NCBI GenBank assembly: GCA_002049455.2
Contig: KV918820.1
Span: 186,001 to 250,000 of the forward strand
Direction of reading: 5' to 3'
DNA from: Porphyra umbilicalis
Lineage: Eukaryota; Rhodophyta; Bangiophyceae; Bangiales; Bangiaceae
Length of the DNA: 64,000 nt
In this document: positions 32,375 to 42,446 of the stretch, in pieces
How positions within the stretch are numbered: position 1 is the first letter of the stretch
Layout of the letters: each line of letters begins with the position of its first letter
Position numbers and translations under genes: made by a program
Notes under the pieces: generated by a model
Seen by the model: the letters and a program-made list of their open reading frames with translations, nothing else
The model's database searches: none
Told to the model about the DNA's origin: nothing

Positions 32375-33136
32375 TTGCGGCGCGGCTCGGACGGCGGCCG
32401 GGCAGGCCCGAACGATCTTCCACGCCCCCCTGCTGCCGTCGCGGCGTCGGGCGGGCAGATGGCAGCCGTTGCGGCGTCTGGCGGGCAGACGGCGGGTATG
32501 CGGCCCGCTCGGCAACATGGGCCACTGCTGTCGGAACCGGCGTCGGCACAGACTCAACACGCTATTGGGTCGGGCCCCGTTGCACCGGCGGTTCACTCTG
32601 CGTTTGTGTTCGTCATCCAAGGGGCTCGCGGCACGCTCATTGGCTCCGTTGGCGGGCTGTCATCTGGGCAGCTGAATATGGCGCTAGGTGCGCTCGAATT
32701 CGCTGGCCCGGGCTTCCTGCCCGACACAAAGCGCCTTGAGATTATGCGGGGCTGCTCATCGGGATGTGGACACGTGGCGGGCCTCGATTCGACGATGTTG
32801 GGAGCTGTAAGCATTCTGCAAGGAGGTGGCACTGTCACGCAGGCGGCCCGATTTCTGCGCCAAGGCCTCTCGTCGCACGCGTGCGACGGAGCGTGCCTCC
32901 AGGCGCACCGTCCGTCGTCTCGACTGGTGGACGCGCCATCTGAGCGACCCGCTCTGCCACCATCCCGCCGTCCCCGCCCCCATCTACGAGACGTTTCGCG
33001 GTCACCGTCTCCGGGACCGCCGTCAAAGCGGCAACGCGGCGCAACATACCCCCGGACACGGCTCGCTGTGGACGCGGAAGGTGCTGCAGCCAGAGATTCC
33101 GACTCTGGCGTGAACGAAAACCCCAAAACGGGGTAG
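32375..33136 (+). CDS. Unidentified protein, same frame as its neighbours
   Basis: An open frame of about 250 codons that follows the previous stop without a gap. It has no ATG at its start (first in-frame Met codons are about 30 residues in). A compact segment, AFVFVIQGARGTLIGSVGGL then MALGALEFAGPGFLPDTKRL and TMLGAVSILQGGGTVTQAAR, looks globular. The C-terminus is basic and Ser/Pro-rich (DVSRSPSPGPPSKRQRG), suggesting a nuclear protein. The family is not recognised. It is likely expressed with the neighbouring frames as one gene with introns, or is a decayed part of a mobile element. Confidence 0.35.
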   Translation: MRRGSDGGRAGPNDLPRPPAAVAASGGQMAAVAASGGQTAGMRPARQHGPLLSEPASAQTQHAIGSGPVAPAVHSAFVFVIQGARGTLIGSVGGLSSGQLNMALGALEFAGPGFLPDTKRLEIMRGCSSGCGHVAGLDSTMLGAVSILQGGGTVTQAARFLRQGLSSHACDGACLQAHRPSSRLVDAPSERPALPPSRRPRPHLRDVSRSPSPGPPSKRQRGATYPRTRLAVDAEGAAARDSDSGVNENPKTG

Positions 33137-33508
33137 GGTGAGCTGCCTTGGCTCTTTCCCCGCAATGCCGAGCGCCGGGTGAAGCTGTCCCGTGGTGACG
33201 CGCAGTCGATCAGGGGCAGGAACGCTTTGACGCAGAGGATTGTGGATGGAGCCTTTTTCTGGTTCCTCTCGCGGTCGGTCACCTCCCGGTCTCATTGAGG
33301 CTTCCGGGTGCTCTCTTCAATGACAGCGGACGCCCTCGTTGGCGCGGCGGCCGGTCTGTCGTGGGGAGTACGCATCGGGGGCAAGGCGATCAAAAACGGC
33401 ATGCTACTAAGCGGTGGTGTGTCCGTGATGCCCGTGCGCACTGGCCGTGTGTGATGGGGTGTGGTCGTTTGGGACCTCCACAAAGTGTTACCGGTGTTGG
33501 TCAAGTAC

Positions 33509-35917
33509 ATGAGGTGTGAGACAGAATCCCCGGGTATGCCGGCGTCGTCCGAGGGAAACGTGATCGTCATTGACACATCGGGTGTCGGTAAGGGCGACGG
33601 CGGCTGGAACGACCGCGTGCTGAACGGCCTGTTCAAGATGCTTGCCTCCACAGTGGCGCACTCGTACTCTATCAAGAAAAACGAGCTTTGTCACATCGAG
33701 AACAACTTGAAGATGATGCTGCAGTTCAGTGTGGTGGCACCCAGGCGGAGCTTTGCGTACGAGACTTCCAACAACCTCCTCGCTTTCGTAGCTGCTCTGA
33801 TTGGGGCGCCCGACGACGCCGCCCGAAGGGCGATGCTGGACGCCAACTCCTCGGACTGGCGGAAAGCGCACTTCCCGGACAAGTTTCGCCACCTACTGCT
33901 GCGCCTGCTCGTGGCGCACCACCCCTCACTTGAAGAGCTCAAGGAAGAGCAGGAAACAGAAGCGCTTATGAGCGGATCTGGCGCGGATGCAGGCAGCAGT
34001 GCCGAAGGTGGTAAGAGCACTTGCAGCGACCAGCAAATGAACGACCGCGGTGACAGCGAAGACGGCGAAGACCAAGGACCAGGAAAGGCGCGTGCCGCAA
34101 AGACAAGGAAACGATCCGACAGCTCTGGAAGCCGTGGTCGTAGCCGTTCGAGTGGCGGCAGGGCCGCGGGAGCCGCTAGCAGCCGCACAGACGGCGCGGG
34201 TGGTGGGCGTCGTGGTGCACGCGGTGGTCCAGGAGCTCAAGACGAAGACACACCTGGTGGTGGCCGTATTGGCGATGAGCAGAGTGGCGGTCATGTCGAA
34301 CAAAAACGCGGTGATCGAGGTCGGTTTGACGCTGGCCGCGATGGTGGCCGGGTCGGTCCAGGGGGTGGTGCAGGTGGTGGGCGTCGTGGTGCAGGCGGTG
34401 TTCAAGAAAATCAACAACAAGACGCTTGTGGTGGTGAAAGTGTCGGCGGTGGGCAGGGTGGCTGTCAACATGGACACGCACTCGGTAGTCGCCGTAGGTC
34501 TAATGTTGGCGACGATCGTGGCCGTGTCGGTCAAGCTGGAGATGCAGGTGGCGGGCGTCGTGGTTCACGCGGCGGTCGAGGTCCTCAAGACGAAGACCCG
34601 CCTGGTGGTGGCAGTGTTGGCGGTGGTCAGAGCGGAGGTCAAGATGAGCAAGCACGTGGTGGTCGTGGTGGGTCTGATGCTGGCCGCGATGGCGGCCGTG
34701 GCGGTCAAGGTGGAGGTGCGGGTGGTGGGCGTCGTGGCTCATGCGGCGGGCAAGGTCGTCAAGAGGGAGCCCCGCTTCGTGGTGGCCGTGTTGATCATGG
34801 CCAGAATTGCGGTCGGGATGGACAAGGACGTTGTTGTGGTGGTCGGTCTGACGATGGCCGGGATGGTGGCCGTGCCGGTCAAGGTGGAGGTACATGTGAT
34901 GCGCGTCGTGGTACAGGCGGTGGGCGTGGTGCACAAGATGATCACGGAGGCCGCGTCCTTCGTCGGTCTGATGATGCTCGTCGAGATGCAGACGTTGGCG
35001 CAAGTGAGGACAGATGCGGTGACGATGGTGCCCGAGTTGCGAAAGACCATGACGTCCCCCGTGGTAATCGTCAGTCTGGTGAACATGACGGCCAAGGTGC
35101 AGTGGCATGCGGCCTTGGTCCTGTCGGTGACGGCGGGCAAGTCGGTCGACGTGAACATCCATGCGGTGGTGGCTGCGTTGGCGGCGGGCGGAGCGAAGGT
35201 CAAGATGAACAAGCACGCGGTGGTCGTGGTCGGTCTGATGTTGGCCGCGATGGTGGTCGTGTCGGTCATGGTGGAGATGCAGGTGGTGGGCGTCGTGGTG
35301 CATGCGGCGGGCAAGGTCGTCAAGAGGGAGCCCCGCTTCGTGGTGGCCGTGTTGATCATGGCCAGAATTGCGGTCGGGATGGACAAGGACGTTGTTGTGG
35401 TGGTCGGTCTGACGATGGCCGAGATGGTGGCCGTGCCGGTCAGGGTGGAGGTACATGTGATGCGCGTCGTGGTACAGGCGGTGGGCGTGGTGCACAAGAT
35501 GATCACGGGGGCCGCGCCCTTCGTCGGTCTGATGGTGCTCATCGAGATGCAGACGGTGTCACAAGTGAGTACAGTCGTTGTGATGATGGTGCCAGAGTTG
35601 TGCGCCATGCTGGCATGGGAGGGGGTCAGCTTCACTCTGATGGCAGGGGTTTTGTTCGTGCCGATGTGGGGCACGGCATTCGCCAAGTTGTGGATCTCAA
35701 TGATTGCGCTGCTACAGCCGTAGCCGGAGCGCTCTCTGACACTCGTGCTGGTAATCGAAGCATGGGCGCCACCGCAGGACACAAAGGCTATAGCGTGCAG
35801 CGCTCAAAGCGACGCCCGAGCGGGGATGTTCGAGGGTGCTTGAAAGACGTACTCTCTGACCAGCTACCCGCTGGTGACAGAACAGCCGCTCCACAAGCGG
35901 ATTGCGCTCGTCAGTAA
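33509..35917 (+). CDS. Gly/Arg/Asp-rich tandem-repeat protein with N-terminal globular region
   Basis: The first in-frame ATG is 33509. The first 150 or so residues look globular (NVIVIDTSGVGKGDGGWNDR, FKMLASTVAHSYSIKKNELC, then LLLRLLVAHHPSLEELKEEQ). An acidic and basic linker follows, then from about 34,198 a 58-residue (174-bp) repeat of the type GGGRRG...DEDPPGGG...GGQSGG...DAGRDGGR. A larger unit of about 187 codons is duplicated, with copies starting near 34,741 and 35,302. The arginine-glycine composition resembles RGG-type nucleic-acid-binding regions. It ends in TAA at 35915-35917, and the JmjC frame continues immediately in the same frame. The repeat is also open in another plus frame and on the minus strand; the flanking globular region supports the frame given here. 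Function is unknown. Confidence 0.5.
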   Translation: MRCETESPGMPASSEGNVIVIDTSGVGKGDGGWNDRVLNGLFKMLASTVAHSYSIKKNELCHIENNLKMMLQFSVVAPRRSFAYETSNNLLAFVAALIGAPDDAARRAMLDANSSDWRKAHFPDKFRHLLLRLLVAHHPSLEELKEEQETEALMSGSGADAGSSAEGGKSTCSDQQMNDRGDSEDGEDQGPGKARAAKTRKRSDSSGSRGRSRSSGGRAAGAASSRTDGAGGGRRGARGGPGAQDEDTPGGGRIGDEQSGGHVEQKRGDRGRFDAGRDGGRVGPGGGAGGGRRGAGGVQENQQQDACGGESVGGGQGGCQHGHALGSRRRSNVGDDRGRVGQAGDAGGGRRGSRGGRGPQDEDPPGGGSVGGGQSGGQDEQARGGRGGSDAGRDGGRGGQGGGAGGGRRGSCGGQGRQEGAPLRGGRVDHGQNCGRDGQGRCCGGRSDDGRDGGRAGQGGGTCDARRGTGGGRGAQDDHGGRVLRRSDDARRDADVGASEDRCGDDGARVAKDHDVPRGNRQSGEHDGQGAVACGLGPVGDGGQVGRREHPCGGGCVGGGRSEGQDEQARGGRGRSDVGRDGGRVGHGGDAGGGRRGACGGQGRQEGAPLRGGRVDHGQNCGRDGQGRCCGGRSDDGRDGGRAGQGGGTCDARRGTGGGRGAQDDHGGRALRRSDGAHRDADGVTSEYSRCDDGARVVRHAGMGGGQLHSDGRGFVRADVGHGIRQVVDLNDCAATAVAGALSDTRAGNRSMGATAGHKGYSVQRSKRRPSGDVRGCLKDVLSDQLPAGDRTAAPQADCARQ

Positions 35918-35926
35918 CCGCGACGC

Positions 35927-37681
35927 TTGCCACAAGGGGACCCTGTCGTGGAGACGCGGGCTGCCGCGCAAACGGCACTGGGCTTTCACCCAATTCCTAT
36001 TACCTGCTTGAGTACCGTACAGGAACTCGGACTGCATGGTTTGATTCGATCGCAGGCAGCGTCGATCCATACATTTGGTGCACACGTGTTCCGAATAGTA
36101 TTACCTGATATTCGACCTGAGGCATCTCTAGCGCCCCAGCGAAAGGTTGGGGTGAATGTCCGGGTGCGGGTTCAGACTTTCCCGCATTACCCAACTATTT
36201 TCAGCGAGTCCTTCGCTGGCAGTGCAGAGCCGGACCCTGCTATCAAGCGCGACGGGCTCCAAGCAAAGGTGCCGCCTGAACAGGAGATGATGCTATCGAC
36301 TGCTGTTATCAAAAGAAGGATGTGCGAGAGCAAAACGGCTCTTCGCGCCCGATACAAGGGCTTCGGTGTACCGCAGTTCTTTCAGAACGTGATTGATCTG
36401 AGGGTCACCTGGGTGAGAGGTGTGACATCAAGCGGCCACGAGACAAGAGCCCTGGGTCCCGCAAAGCCTAATCCAATAGACGTGTACTACGTATCGGACA
36501 TGACTCCAGCCAATGAGGATGGATGTGGCAGGAGCCTGGGTGACAGTGCCTGTGCAGCTGAACCAGAGCCATTGCTGTCTAGTGAACGATTCCACAACCC
36601 TCGTACGCTGAACCACCACAGCATTTTAGGCGCATGTGCCACATACGAGGGTATCAACACTAGTCTGCTCTACATGGGAAGCGTCGGCTCGCACTTCGGC
36701 TGGCATATTGAAGACCATCTCCTTCAGTCGGTCTCCTACCTGCAGTCCGGAGCGAGTGAGTTCTGGTTTTTCGTTCCGAGATCTGAAGTCCCCAAGATGG
36801 TACGCGTCATGAGTGAATGCATGGACCCTGTCGTGCTGGCGGCAGCAGGAGGAGATGTGTGGAAGCCTCTCGCTGAAAAGGCCGTCTTGTGGCCGGCGTC
36901 GTTTTTCCTCGCCAACGGCGTTCGCGTCTGCTTCCATGAAATGAAAGCAGGGGACTTCGTCGTCACAGGCTATGGTGTTCCGCACAGCGGCTTCAACGAA
37001 GGGACCAACGTAGCATCTGCAGTGAATATTGCGTGCACTGGGTGGCTTGTGCACGCGATAGAACACGCGGCCCACTGGCGTGGAAAGATTGGTATGCGGA
37101 TTCCTTTCGAGAAGCTGCTGGTTCTTAGCGCTCTGAAGCTTGCTGATGGGAAGTGGTGGTGTGGTGACGCGCGATCCTACGAGCAATGCGACCCAGCAGA
37201 GTTCCGAAGAAACCTGAGAGTCATGACGTCCTACGTGACGGAGTACCTGGACTGCGTCCTGGAGTACATGAGTCGCAACTCGCACCCGGCGTGGAAGAGA
37301 AAGAAGCCAACTGTGCTGGACTTGCAAGCGGCTCCCCAGGGTGTTCAGCAGTTCTTCAGTGATAACGCGATGAAACCAGCGGGGAAACCCTTGGTACTCC
37401 CGAACGAGAACGAGGAAACCTTTACAGACTACTCTATAGACGGTGCGGCGTGCTCTCACTGTGGAATGGTCGTCTGGCTATCTGTAGTCGTGTGTCCGGG
37501 CTGCGTTGAGCAGCTGGGAGATGAAGAAGGACCTAGAGCGCCTATCTGTTGCTGGCGATGCGCGCCAGCCATGTACGACGAATTGCACTACAAGCCCGAG
37601 CAGGCCGACGGGAAGCAGCCGCTCCTAGTCGGATGTCACTCTCCTTCGGTGGTGCAGCGGCTGTCCAATGGCCGCGCCTAA
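35927..37681 (+). CDS. JmjC-C5HC2 protein, KDM5-like histone demethylase relative
   Basis: The frame opens at 35927 without an ATG; the first in-frame Met codons are near 36,287, so the start is probably in an upstream exon. The JmjC core reads MGSVGSHFGWHIEDHLLQSV (iron ligands H260 and E262 counted from 35927) and GYGVPHSGFNEGTNVASAVN (H353). After it comes a Cys-rich block, ACSHCGMVVWLSVVVCPGC then PICCWRCAPAMYDELHYK, matching the C5HC2 zinc finger that follows JmjC in KDM5/JMJ14-type lysine demethylases. At the position of the 2-oxoglutarate-binding Lys (KxWY in the family) this protein has GASEFWFFVP, with Glu at 278. A JmjN domain is not obvious. The frame continues directly from the Gly/Arg-rich frame, and the gene is convergent with a tnp2 transposase. 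It could be a host chromatin gene or transposon cargo. Confidence 0.82.
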   Translation: MPQGDPVVETRAAAQTALGFHPIPITCLSTVQELGLHGLIRSQAASIHTFGAHVFRIVLPDIRPEASLAPQRKVGVNVRVRVQTFPHYPTIFSESFAGSAEPDPAIKRDGLQAKVPPEQEMMLSTAVIKRRMCESKTALRARYKGFGVPQFFQNVIDLRVTWVRGVTSSGHETRALGPAKPNPIDVYYVSDMTPANEDGCGRSLGDSACAAEPEPLLSSERFHNPRTLNHHSILGACATYEGINTSLLYMGSVGSHFGWHIEDHLLQSVSYLQSGASEFWFFVPRSEVPKMVRVMSECMDPVVLAAAGGDVWKPLAEKAVLWPASFFLANGVRVCFHEMKAGDFVVTGYGVPHSGFNEGTNVASAVNIACTGWLVHAIEHAAHWRGKIGMRIPFEKLLVLSALKLADGKWWCGDARSYEQCDPAEFRRNLRVMTSYVTEYLDCVLEYMSRNSHPAWKRKKPTVLDLQAAPQGVQQFFSDNAMKPAGKPLVLPNENEETFTDYSIDGAACSHCGMVVWLSVVVCPGCVEQLGDEEGPRAPICCWRCAPAMYDELHYKPEQADGKQPLLVGCHSPSVVQRLSNGRA

Positions 37682-38160
37682 TTGCTAGCGGATAAGTTGA
37701 AGAGCGTTGGGGCAGAAACAGGTGACTAGATCAGCAGCGATTTGGTTGTTTCGGAGGTTCGGTTTTCTGGAATGAGTACGAGTTTGTTTGCGGCGACATG
37801 ACGCGCGGAGGGTACCTTCGTGACGTATGCTGTATTTCTTCGATTCATTGGAATGGTTCTAAACGAGAACTCTCCAGACAAAGGTGCTATGGGTGGGAGC
37901 GCCTCAATCCGTGCTTTCCGTTCCGCCATTCACGTAGCATTGGCATGGCTCGCGATCCACGAACTATCCCCACAATCAAACATAGCGTACAAGTTACGGC
38001 GTCGGAAACAGGCTATGGCAAGAGTGCCCACAGTGCAAAGACAGCATATTAGTGCAAAGACAGCATAATACCGAGTGAGGCGGACAGGTGAGAAGCATGC
38101 GCTCAACGCACTACTCTATCTACTGTGTGCATGCTCTACGATAGACACATGTAGCTTCCC
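37682..38160. other. Gap between convergent genes
   Basis: Holds the 3' ends of the JmjC gene and the transposase. A 17-bp direct repeat (AGTGCAAAGACAGCATA) occurs at 38032-38048 and 38051-38067. No gene is visible. Confidence 0.6.
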
Positions 38161-41100
38161 TCAACCACTCTTAAAACGAAAGCCCGACTTCTTGGTGAAC
38201 AGCACGTTGTGCGTACCGCAAGGGAGAACAAAAGCAGACTGCTTCACCCGCTCAGCTCGCGCGAGAGACACACTGGGTGTAGAATCAAGTGCGACCACCG
38301 CAGGTTTCCCCACGATGGATAAGGCCAAATCAGACACTTTCCACGCTTCACACTCAAGGTGTAGCTCTTCCGCTATTGTGCCGATCTCTCGGACCCTACA
38401 GAATCGGAATCTCTGCACTCCTGTGGCACCGGAGTCGCTCACTCCGTGAGATGGCTCTCCGTCTTGAAGCACTGACACCTTGGACCCCTCTCGAATGAGG
38501 AATGATCTCTGCGGGTGCCTGGCTCTCCTCCAGAACTTGATGAGCGCGTTGGGTGCATGATCCCTCCAGAGCTCCTCTGTCGAGACAAACACGGTTCTCA
38601 GTGCGTCCTTGCCTCGCCAATCTCCGCCGATGGTGGATGCCAAGCGCCGCTGCGGAGCGAGTCTGTGGAACGAGACGGCCTTCAACGGATTTTCGGCGAG
38701 GCCAAGCAGCCACGACGGAGGGATGTCGTGCTCCTCTGGCATGGAGAGCGCCCTTGAGAACTGCTCTGTGTCTCTCCACCTCTGCATTGAGTACTCCGCT
38801 GCGTTTCGATGGTTGCTCTGGCTGACCTCGCGCTTCGCCATCTGATGGAAGTTCTCAAATATTAGCTCGCATATTGATGAGCCGAGCTGCACCAACGGTA
38901 ACGTACGATAAAGAAGCTCCAGCAAGCGATGGACAGACGGTCGCTCCAAATTTCCATTGAATGGTAGCAGGCGACGTAGCTCAATCATGAGGCTTTTGGC
39001 GAGACGTTGGAGCTCCACGACAGTTGGCCGCTCCCTTACGGCCTGCTCTCCGTCCGACAAAAGAGTAGGCCTATAAAATAGAGCAGTAGAAAACTGTCGT
39101 AGGGCCTTCAGTGCGCGAGGCGTAGTAACCGCATGTGTACACGTAGTGTGAGTGTGCACACCATACTCCAGGACCGTAGGGCTCACGGTAAGCAGCACGG
39201 CGTAGTCAAACATTGACAGCGTTGTGCCACCCATTTTTTCAGGCTCAAAGGAGGAAAGTACCGTGAGTTTCTGAACATGTTTTTCACTACGGCGCATTTC
39301 CAGCACGAACTTGTCACGCTGCTCAACAGAGAGTGACTCGTACGCTTCCATAAGTAGGTTGGATCCAATGTTATAGTACAGAAGATGAAATGGAGCAACA
39401 ATCACATGTTCGTGTATGTCAAACGTCCCTAGACCTCGAGCATCAGTCAGGCGCATCATCAGGCTACCTGACTTGTCCGTAACGCCGTTTAGGAGGAGTG
39501 CGTCTTTCAAAGCTTCGGCAGACAACTGGGTAGAAGTCTTCAGTGCGGACATGATGGCATCTGTTCTCTCTTGTACTCTGGAGTATCGGGTGTCTTTGAC
39601 ATCAAAAGAAGCGGTGCTGCTCATCGCGCGCTCCTTCCTCTCACTCCTGGTCTTCGGGTGGACAATGTCGCAGCTCGTGCAGTGCTCAGTTCCAGGAGCT
39701 CCTACAGAGTTGGAGAGCTTGGCAGCTATAGGAAAATCAAACACGCCGATGCACAAGAATACCTGCACCACGACGTTCTCCTTCGAGTACGCGTCATAGA
39801 CAGCAACACCTTCTTTGCTCATTTGGAGCATGCCCTCCACGACATGTCTCAGTAGAGCGTCAGCGTTTGCCCCAGGAGGCAAGTAGAAGAGTGGACGTAC
39901 GGAGAAGGCACGGTCATGCAAGCTCAGAGACGTGTACGCACCGTAGTACCCCTCTAAGCTCCCACGGCGTCGCTTGTACACGCTGAACTCATCACCGTAC
40001 AATGAGACGTACAGAGTGTGCGGGTCTTTCTCCTTCAGCCCATCTTGGGCTTTCTCAGCCACTTGGTCCAGCTCGATCGGCTTCACTGCCGTCAAGAGCG
40101 ACCAGGAGTCCTTCTGGCGCTCGGACGAGCTGCGCGCGGCACTAACAAACACGCCTCCTGACCTTGTGAACCTCAAAAGTGAGCCTGCAATCGTCTTGGA
40201 ACCACGAAGTCCACGGCTCAGGAGGCTCAAACTCATTATGGACCTCAAACAGCCCCAGCAAGTCCCCAACTCGGAGAGTGCTCTGGGGATCGTACGATGC
40301 CTCTGAGATAGAGACGTCGCCATCGGATGCAATCGCTGTACTTTCCAATCGGGCCTAAAACCTTGTGTTGTCATGCAAGGAGACAGAGACAATGCATCCG
40401 ATACCGTACATGTATCCATCTCTGAAAAAGTCGTTCTTGAAGTTGAAACGAGCCGGATCCCTGGCCGCCACTGTCTGAAAGAACTCTGCAGGGCGCTCAA
40501 CAGTCCCGACGCGTGCATCCCCTGCGCGATGGAACAGAGCCGCTGTCACTGGGTCCCCAAAGTCCCTCTGTATGTGCACAGAGAACGGAATGTAGGACAC
40601 AGTAACGTCAGGCAGCTTGCGGAGGGTCTTTCCTTTGCCAACGGGTAGCTGCCGCGTCGTCACCTCGCGTCTCAGCGGTATTGCGGAGTTCAACATGTTC
40701 TTTCGCAACTGTTGTAAGCGCCACCTCGACGGCCACCTCTCTTTGGGGCTGAATGAGTTCTCTGCCTCGCGCATGATGTCGTACTGCCGGAGTGTGAGAC
40801 GAGCTCGTCCAAAGAGGTAGCCAAAGCACAGGAATTCCCGGCGAGACGCAAACTGTCCAGGTGGTCGTTCTTCTTCACTGGAGATGTCTGTATCGTCCGA
40901 GGGACATCCATCAGGCTCAGAGTCTGAGGACATGACTACATCGTGGTAGCCCTCCGCAGCGGCTGTGTGTGACGGCGTTCGTCCTAACGGGCTCGGGTTC
41001 TCCGTCAAACAGATGCTTCCAGACTCCTCTATGGTCATAGCTCTCGAACCTGTAGTACACGTGGCCCGTTGCGACTGAAAATGCCGGAAGTCTCCATCGG

Positions 41101-41164
41101 CAAGATCGAAGAACGCGGAGCCCCGAGGTCCACGCCTGCGACGCTTCATCGTTTCGTCATGCAC
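38161..41164 (-). CDS. CACTA/EnSpm-type transposase (tnp2 family), frame interrupted
   Basis: The minus strand encodes a tnp2-type (CACTA/EnSpm, Plavaka-like) transposase in two main frames. The N-terminal frame starts at ATG 41164 (MHDETMKRRRRG) and runs to about 40,355. It has an acidic stretch (SDDTDISSEEE) and then KLPDVTVSYIPFSVHIQRDF. The catalytic part lies in 40,150-38,161: TLYVSLYGDEFSVYKRRRGS, LEGYYGAYTSLSLHDR, VRPLFYLPPGANADALLRHV, GVAVYDAYS, and GVFDFPIAAKLSNSVGAPGT followed by HCTSCDI. These match the family's DG-F, GIY, DxP-KLSN-GxxG and CxxC blocks. The coding frame changes near 40,350 and again between about 40,200 and 40,142, either by introns or by decay. The C-terminus (KKSGFRFKSG) is basic. 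Terminal inverted repeats were not found. It lies tail-to-tail with the JmjC gene. Confidence 0.82.
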
Positions 41165-41394
41165 TGTCTTTTCGACACCCTCACGAGACGCAGAAGCTGA
41201 GTTCGGATCCCAGTAGCAGGCACTTCAACGTATAGCATATCAACCGTATTCGCAGGGAGGCGCTCACGGGGCGGGTCTGTGGACGCTGCGACGTAAGACA
41301 AAGGCGTCAACAAAGTCGAGAGCGCAGCCTCCGATGCCGCCTGTTGGCCAGGAGTGGTGCCGGAAGCCGAGGTGCCAGCTTGAGTGACTGACAC

Positions 41395-41908
41395 TCAACC
41401 CGACCGATGACAGAGGGGGGAGACCCAAGCAGAATCGATACGGATCAGACCGGTCGAAGGACGATAGGACGCTCGCTACTGTGCCAAGTACGAACAGAAG
41501 CCGAGCAAACAGTTCTCCACGCACTTCGGCTGTCCTGTGGCATGACAAGAGCCCAACACCGCTTAGCCGCGTGGGCTGCATGCTCGCAAGAATCTGATGC
41601 GTCTCTATGCATAGAATCCTGAAGCTGGCCCCCTGCTTGAGCCGAACGAACCATCCGTGCAGCTTCCTACACCTTCGAGCGACGGACGATCGCAGATCTG
41701 GAACGTGCGCCGATCTCGAAAACGAGCGACAGAAAAATCTCACAGACAATCCCAAACATAGTCTGCTGCTCTGCTCGTCTATTGTTCCCACGGACTATCC
41801 GCCGTGCAGTCCGCGACTGATCCCAGGTCAGTTCGTAGGATTATCCCGGAGAACAAGACAGAAGTCGCCCGAGAAGAGTTCTCTGCATTTTCCAAAAAAA
41901 AAACATAA
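41395..41908. other. Spacer, no supported gene
   Basis: Upstream of the transposase start. Open frames on the minus strand are short and show no zinc-finger or other known motif. It may contain the right end and promoter of the transposase element. Confidence 0.5.
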
Positions 41909-42309
41909 ATTGCTGATCCCCGAATTTTGTCCTGGGGGACAGAGACAGAGACTGACTCTGAATAAGAGCACTCTATTGGTTTAAAACGACAGTAAGAAGG
42001 CATCAAAGCCAATAGAAAGCCCGCATTCTGTGCCAGGACCCTGCATCGAGCAGAACGCACTGTTTGTTGCCGCTTGATCCGCTTTTCTTGGCACGGAGCA
42101 AGCTGCCCACGCGAGATCTTAAGATTTTCTACTGTCTCCTCGCCAGAAGTGCAGAAAAGAAGAGGAGCTGATGTTGATTTCCAGGCTGCATGGGCACATG
42201 TAAGCAATCAGGAGCACCAAGTCAGTCCCAGGGGCGCATCTGATTGGTGGAGAGAGTCGGTCCGCAAGTCAGTCTCTGTCCACCAGGACAAAATTCGGGG
42301 ATCAGCAAT
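41909..42309. mobile_element. Non-autonomous terminal-inverted-repeat element, about 400 bp
   Basis: The two ends are inverted repeats of about 37 bp: ATTGCTGATCCCCGAATTTT then GTCCTGG-GGACAGAGAC on the left, and the same text in reverse complement ending at 42309 on the right, with one mismatch in that span. The interior has no recognisable gene. The target duplication is not clear, so the superfamily is open. Confidence 0.75.
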
Positions 42310-42446
42310 ACCAATCCTGTGATGATTGTGGCGTGATATTGGGATCGTCCGTCGAAGAATTCTAGGGACTCCTTCGTATCGATCCGTCGATCGCTGTGGG
42401 ATAATTCAGCAGATACTTCCAACCTGTGTGCGGGATTGACCTGGCT

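Larger units (their letters stand above)
32105..41394. mobile_element. Candidate large CACTA-type element with JmjC and repeat-protein genes
   Basis: The block holds three plus-strand frames (unidentified, Gly/Arg-rich, JmjC) and a convergent tnp2 transposase. GC content is moderate and even, unlike the flanking host genes. No host-type gene interrupts it. The extent is inferred from gene content: I could not find terminal inverted repeats or a 3-bp target duplication, so the JmjC gene might instead be a host gene next to a transposon. Confidence 0.35.

Noticed and set aside
34050-35723. 557-codon hydrophobic frame over the Gly/Arg repeat
   Set aside because: It covers mainly the repeat and lacks the flanking globular region. 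Kept as a finding about multiple open frames, not as a gene.
34500-35782. His-rich minus-strand frames
   Set aside because: Antisense of the 174-bp repeat; composition follows from the repeat itself.
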